A stretch of 11,847 nucleotides of DNA from Flavisolibacter sp. GTDB taxonomy: Bacteria > Bacteroidota > Bacteroidia > Chitinophagales > Chitinophagaceae. This document shows positions 8,759 to 11,847 of the stretch, piece after piece; position 1 is the stretch's first letter; each line of letters opens with the position of its first letter. The stretch spans positions 1 through 11,847 of the forward strand of contig JACDAZ010000020.1 in the NCBI GenBank assembly GCA_013695175.1. The letters run 5' to 3'. The translations under genes were made by a program, and so were the position numbers. The notes under the pieces were generated by a model, which saw only the letters and a program-made list of their open reading frames with translations, was not told where the DNA came from and did not search any database.

Positions 8759-9292
8759 ATGTATATGAAATCAATCTTTATTGCCATAATTGCATTCTTC
8801 ATTTTTACAGGATGCTTACAAGGACAAACCAGGAACGATGTGAAGCTTTATGCATACAAGCAACCTGTTATTGGCGGGGCTCCTCCCCGAACTACAATTA
8901 CAGAAAACGGGCAACCATTGGAATCTAACAATACCCGGTCAAGAAATAATTATCTTATTTATCTGGATGCTTCTCCTTCCATACGGGTCATACCTGTAGA
9001 ACTTTGGATTGAAGGAGAAAATTATGGTGTTTCTTCTACAGATGTAAAACAAACACCCGTTGAATCAGCATCTGCAAATCCCGGCGAAGAAAAAGCTACA
9101 GTATTGGTTCCTAAAACAAACAACAAAGTCGTTCAGCTTAATCTAAGACCTTTATCAGTTTCAAAAAGTACTGCTGCTGCTAAATCTGCATCACAAGCAA
9201 ACCAGGTAGTAGTTGTTTATAAGGTTGGAAGCAGTTTTTACCATGCAGTAGTTCAGGATCTTATTATGATTGAACCCGTAGTACTCCAATAA
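8759..9292 (+). CDS. Exported protein of unknown function, possible lipoprotein
   Basis: This 177-residue protein has a signal sequence: MYMKSIFIAIIAFFIFTGCL, a short basic start and a hydrophobic stretch of about 13 residues. FTGC at 16-19 looks like a lipobox, but Phe at -3 is unusual, so cleavage by signal peptidase I near LQGQ (20-23) is the alternative. The remainder has no recognised domain. Residues about 65-85 and 113-131 look beta-rich; an Ala/Ser/Lys-rich stretch (136-147) precedes a final beta-like segment (VVVVYKV, 150-156). An in-frame ATG at 8765 would remove only two residues and is equally plausible. It lies 45 nt after the T9SS-exported propeller gene, with no terminator between them and one directly after it. 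The two probably form an operon and may act together at the cell surface; that link is inferred from position only. Confidence 0.8.
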   Translation: MYMKSIFIAIIAFFIFTGCLQGQTRNDVKLYAYKQPVIGGAPPRTTITENGQPLESNNTRSRNNYLIYLDASPSIRVIPVELWIEGENYGVSSTDVKQTPVESASANPGEEKATVLVPKTNNKVVQLNLRPLSVSKSTAAAKSASQANQVVVVYKVGSSFYHAVVQDLIMIEPVVLQ

Positions 9293-9318
9293 AAAGACCA
9301 GCAAAAATGCTGGCCTTT
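9293..9318 (+). terminator. Terminator-like hairpin at the end of the export cassette
   Basis: The inverted repeat AAAGACCAGCA / TGCTGGCCTTT has eleven positions with one A-C mismatch and an AAAA loop, and it begins at the base after the stop codon. The stem ends in TTT followed by AACC, so the T tract is short; the A-run on the 5' side is typical of Bacteroidota terminators. Termination of the 5720-9292 unit is the likely role. Confidence 0.65.
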
Positions 9319-9409
9319 AACCTAAACCGTCCGACAAAAAGTATATTGAGTTTTTGCTTTATTTATTAATAACTATTTAATTTCCAACTACTATGCCAAT
9401 AAATTAAAT

Positions 9410-9511
9410 ATGTGGATAAATTATTTTACCCATAATTCTGTTTTAAATATTGTAGAAGAAAGTGAAACACTGAAGATTCGTTATCCTGCACAACATGTAC
9501 CTTTCGTTTAG
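9410..9511 (+). CDS. Possible 33-residue ORF, real status uncertain
   Basis: An ATG-started frame of 33 codons begins MWINYFTHNSVLNIVEESET and ends in a TAG at 9509-9511. Its composition is protein-like (mixed polar and hydrophobic, with KIRYPAQHVP near the end), unlike random AT-rich spacer. I do not recognise it. Its 3' end overlaps the candidate promoter box of the downstream flavoprotein gene, so it would not be in that gene's transcript if the box is used. It could be a small protein, an upstream peptide on a longer transcript, a decayed gene fragment, or chance. There is no ribosome-binding site to help decide. Confidence 0.22.
   Translation: MWINYFTHNSVLNIVEESETLKIRYPAQHVPFV
9498..9505 (+). 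promoter_or_regulatory. Candidate -7 box of the flavoprotein reductase gene
   Basis: TACCTTTC matches TAnnTTTG except for the final base and begins 39 nt before the ATG at 9537. This is the same box and distance as at mfd. Upstream, ATTCG at the expected -33 distance is only a weak match to TTTG. The box falls inside the last codons of the doubtful 33-residue ORF. Confidence 0.4.
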
Positions 9512-9536
9512 AAAAATCAATTAAAACTGCTTTAGA

Positions 9537-10277
9537 ATGGCTCTTCAACCATGGAGAAAAGGATTTGTAACCCGTATTGAAAATGAAACACCTAATACCA
9601 GGCGTTTCTGGATAAAAGTACCTGAATTAAATATTTTTGACTTTAAACCCGGTCAGTTTGTTACCCTGGACCTTCCCATCCATGAAAAATTAAATAAGAG
9701 GTGGCGCAGTTACTCCATTGCTTCGTGGCCGGATGAAACCAATGTATTTGAATTAGTGATTGTATTGCTTGAAGGTGGTACAGGAAGTGGTTATATGTTT
9801 AATGAAGTTAATGAAGGTTCTGAATTATCCTTAAGGGGACCGCAAGGTGTATTTACATTACCTGAAACTATTGATAAGGATTTATATTTTATATGCACGG
9901 GTACCGGCATTGCACCATTCAGAAGCATGATTCATCATATCAAACGACACCATATCCTGCACCAGGAAATTAATTTAATTTTTGGAACCCGCACAAAAAA
10001 TGATCTTTTGTACCTGGAAGAATTGAGAACCCTGGAAACTCAGGTTCACGGTTTTCATTTTATACCCACATTATCAAGAGAAAACTGGGAAGGATGTTGC
10101 GGATATGTTCATGCCATTTATGAAAATCTTGTTCATGAAAAAATGCAGAGTAATACTGACCTGCCTCCTGCTAAATTTTATTTATGTGGATGGAAGGTTA
10201 TGATTGATGAAGCTAAACAAAGAATACTGAAATTAGGATATGATAAAAAAGCTATACACCTTGAGCTTTATGGTTAA
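9537..10277 (+). CDS. FAD-dependent ferredoxin/flavodoxin-NADP+ reductase-like protein
   Basis: This 246-residue protein is a two-domain FNR-family oxidoreductase that moves electrons between NAD(P)H and a one-electron carrier in the cytoplasm. The N-terminal FAD-binding barrel includes KPGQFVTLDLP (37-47) and the flavin motif R57-S-Y-S60. The nucleotide-binding half has TGTGIAP (121-127), FGTRTKNDLLYLEEL (149-163) and YLCGWKVMIDE (215-225). The chain ends ELYG, so it has a C-terminal aromatic residue but not the plant-type terminal Tyr. There is no 2Fe-2S domain and no ferredoxin or oxygenase gene beside it, so its partner must be encoded elsewhere. The adjacent C187-C188 (GCCGY) is a noticeable detail of unknown meaning. 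The start at 9537 fits the family, whose members begin shortly before the first barrel strand. Choosing between ferredoxin reductase and a phenol-hydroxylase-type reductase component is not possible from this sequence alone. Confidence 0.85.
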   Translation: MALQPWRKGFVTRIENETPNTRRFWIKVPELNIFDFKPGQFVTLDLPIHEKLNKRWRSYSIASWPDETNVFELVIVLLEGGTGSGYMFNEVNEGSELSLRGPQGVFTLPETIDKDLYFICTGTGIAPFRSMIHHIKRHHILHQEINLIFGTRTKNDLLYLEELRTLETQVHGFHFIPTLSRENWEGCCGYVHAIYENLVHEKMQSNTDLPPAKFYLCGWKVMIDEAKQRILKLGYDKKAIHLELYG

Positions 10278-10475
10278 TCTTCAAAAACTATAGATTTGGT
10301 GAATCATCTGCTAATAAAATTTTAAATCCAGTATACAAATCAATTATTGCTTTAAGGAAACAAATAAATGCCCCCACAGTTCTTTTAAAGACTTGTAAAA
10401 GCATAGCAGTAACAACGGAAATTTTTATTCTGCCAATTAATGTATGTCATTATCTAATTATTTCCTTTCCTGGAA
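10278..10475. other. Spacer between convergent flavoprotein and tatA genes
   Basis: About 200 AT-rich bases separate the two convergent stop codons. I found no ORF with protein-like composition and no stem followed by a T run in either direction. Short inverted matches such as AATCT/AGATT near the flavoprotein stop have long loops and are not convincing. How the two transcripts end is not visible. Confidence 0.5.
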
Positions 10476-10730
10476 CTAATTGTAATTTTTAACTTCTGGA
10501 TTGACAGAACCACTTGAATCAGGAGTTACCTGTCCTGCTTTTGTATCAACTTTTGATTCTCTTTCATTCAATTCTGCATCCATCTCTCTTTGTGCCTGGT
10601 TTTTGGCATCTGTAAATTCACGCATGCCTTTTCCAACACCACGCATTAATTCAGGAATTTTTTTTGCTCCAAATAATAACAGGACTATTAAAAGAATAAG
10701 GAGTATTTCATTAAAACCTAAGGGACCCAT
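10476..10730 (-). CDS. tatA: Sec-independent protein translocase TatA/E family protein
   Basis: TatA forms the membrane-destabilising, oligomeric part of the twin-arginine translocase, which exports folded proteins marked by RR signal peptides. The 84-residue protein has the full family plan: a short periplasmic N-terminus with Glu at position 8, one transmembrane helix (about 9-20, [12 protein letters not shown]), the F20-G21 hinge, AKKIPEL (22-28), then an amphipathic helix ([10 protein letters not shown], 30-39). A charged tail ([17 protein letters not shown], 44-60) and a variable Ser/Pro/Asn end follow. Length is close to E. coli TatA (89). The ATG at 10730 is the only sensible start, since the helix begins a few residues in. 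No tatC or tatB is adjacent; the gene stands alone, 260 nt after glyS on the same strand. An open frame antisense to it (10501-10767) is taken to be a shadow. Confidence 0.93.
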   Translation of the reverse strand: MGPLGFNEILLILLIVLLLFGAKKIPELMRGVGKGMREFTDAKNQAQREMDAELNERESKVDTKAGQVTPDSSGSVNPEVKNYN

Positions 10731-10990
10731 AAAAAAAATTTATTTATTTATAAATGTTGTTTGTTAGAAAGGGTTGCATTTAAAATCAGAAGCTGCAAAT
10801 GCAGAATCAGATATATCACAAGTATATGTAAGTTAAATATAAATGGGCCAAATATTGCCAAAAATCTGCTCTATTATGTTATTCATAGCATTTTTTTCTG
10901 ATGTTGCCTTGACAGATAATTCCTTCCATTTAAACCTGTTGATTGCACACTTGCCCGACTATACCAATACCCTGAAGTATAATTTGTGAT
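10731..10990. other. Intergenic region between glyS and tatA
   Basis: These 260 bases lie upstream of tatA and downstream of glyS (both minus strand). They should hold the tatA promoter and the glyS terminator, but neither is clear. Read on the minus strand there is an imperfect AATATTTG about 120 nt from the tatA start, and a run of eight T residues directly before its ATG. The palindrome CTGCA-AA-TGCAG (10793-10804) has too small a loop to be a normal hairpin. No ORF or RNA gene was recognised. Confidence 0.5.
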
Positions 10991-11847
10991 TTAACTTTTG
11001 AAATTGAATATATCTTTCTGCACGATCTCACTTACTTTGTCTGCAGATATCCTTTCCTGTAGCATACTATCCCTGTATCTTATTGTAACGGTATTATCTT
11101 CTTTTGTTTGATGATCTACTGTTACACAAAAAGGAGTGCCTAACGCATCCATTCTTCTGTAACGTTTTCCTATTGTATCTTTTTCTTCATAAAAGCAACG
11201 GAAATGAGGTTTACAATCATCCATTATTTTCCTGGCAATATCCGGTAAACCATCTTTTTTTACCAGGGGCAGTATAGCTAGTTTAATAGGTGCCAGGGCT
11301 GAAGGAAATTTAAGTACAACACGGCTGTCTTTTTTTTCAGGGGTACTTAAATCCTGTTCTTCATAAGCTTCACTTAATACCATCATTACAGTACGGTCCA
11401 CCCCTATTGATGTTTCAATAACATAAGGAATATAATTCTGGTTTATTTCATGATCAAAGTATTGCAGTTTCTTTTTGCTATACTCCTGGTGATTTTTTAA
11501 ATCAAAATCTGTTCTTGAATGAATACCTTCCACTTCTTTAAAACCAATAGGAAAATTGTATTCAATATCAGTAGCTGCATCTGCATAATGCGCCAGCTTT
11601 ACATGATCATGAAAACGGTATTTTTCTGCAGGTATTCCTAAGCTTAAATGCCATTTCATCCGTTTCTCTTTCCAGTACTCGTACCACTCTTTTTGTGTGC
11701 CGGGACGAATAAAAAATTGCATTTCCATTTGTTCAAACTCACGCATTCGAAAAATGAACTGGCGTGCGACAATTTCATTTCTAAAAGCCTTTCCTATTTG
11801 CGCAATGCCAAAAGGAATTTTCATGCGACCAGTTTTCTGCACATTCA
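10991..11847 (-). CDS. glyS: Glycyl-tRNA synthetase, dimeric class II type (5' end outside window)
   Basis: This enzyme charges tRNA-Gly with glycine. The 284 visible residues are the C-terminal part. The frame is open through the right edge, so the true start is outside; the GTG at 11842 is an internal valine codon. Class II motif 2 is seen as FRNE (visible residues about 21-24, counting from the first complete codon) with the downstream REFEQMEMQFF. Motif 3 is ETSIGVDRTVM (about 144-154). The C-terminal anticodon-binding (HGTP) domain runs from SALAPIKLAILPL to the end, with the GKRYRRMDALGTPFCV segment typical of glycyl enzymes. The EFEQMEMQFF signature marks the alpha2 (eukaryote/archaeal-like) form used by Bacteroidota rather than the alpha2beta2 form of E. 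coli. Because this is the single-chain form, some annotations call the gene glyQS. Confidence 0.95.
   Translation of the reverse strand, partial: NVQKTGRMKIPFGIAQIGKAFRNEIVARQFIFRMREFEQMEMQFFIRPGTQKEWYEYWKEKRMKWHLSLGIPAEKYRFHDHVKLAHYADAATDIEYNFPIGFKEVEGIHSRTDFDLKNHQEYSKKKLQYFDHEINQNYIPYVIETSIGVDRTVMMVLSEAYEEQDLSTPEKKDSRVVLKFPSALAPIKLAILPLVKKDGLPDIARKIMDDCKPHFRCFYEEKDTIGKRYRRMDALGTPFCVTVDHQTKEDNTVTIRYRDSMLQERISADKVSEIVQKDIFNFKS

Noticed and set aside
10501..10767. 88-codon open frame antisense to tatA
   Set aside because: It overlaps the well-supported tatA gene almost completely, has no recognisable domain, and its composition reflects the complement of tatA.
10793..10804. Perfect palindrome CTGCA-AA-TGCAG upstream of tatA
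   Set aside because: Only five pairs around a two-base loop and no T run; it could be an operator half-site pair, but nothing else supports that.
11840..11842. GTG as a start codon for glyS
   Set aside because: The frame stays open to the window edge, and the visible protein lacks the N-terminal part of the catalytic domain including motif 1, so this is an internal valine codon.

Overview
This AT-rich window looks like the chromosome of a member of the Bacteroidota, most likely a Chitinophagaceae-like bacterium. Three things point there. A large secreted protein ends in a type IX secretion (T9SS) sorting domain, which is confined to this phylum. Start codons mostly lack a Shine-Dalgarno sequence. 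Several genes instead carry a TAnnTTTG-like -7 promoter box. The genus placement is inference.

Layout, left to right. A homoserine kinase gene (thrB, minus strand, cut by the left edge) is divergent from an aldo/keto reductase of the YghZ/L-glyceraldehyde-3-phosphate reductase type (701-1708). A free-standing 69-residue protein of unknown function follows (1857-2066) and is closed by a clear intrinsic terminator (2090-2115). Convergent to it is the long mfd gene (transcription-repair coupling factor, minus strand). Its likely start is 5542, not the longest possible start at 5635. Divergent from mfd is a two-gene export cassette: a 997-residue secreted beta-propeller protein with Asp-box repeats and a T9SS tail (5720-8713), then a 177-residue exported protein of unknown function (8759-9292), ended by a hairpin touching its stop codon. 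Next come a short possible ORF (9410-9511), a stand-alone ferredoxin/flavodoxin-NADP+ reductase-like flavoprotein (9537-10277), a convergent tatA gene (minus strand) and the 3' part of glyS (glycyl-tRNA synthetase, minus strand, cut by the right edge).

Most of this is core metabolism and housekeeping: threonine synthesis, carbonyl detoxification, coupling of DNA repair to transcription, redox, Tat export and glycine charging. The genes look like independent transcription units rather than one pathway. No insertion sequence, phage gene, CRISPR array, tRNA, rRNA or toxin-antitoxin pair was seen. I found no convincing new multi-gene system. The least explained items are the secreted propeller with its small exported partner, the 69-residue protein, and a repeated promoter-like box 36-40 nt ahead of five start codons.
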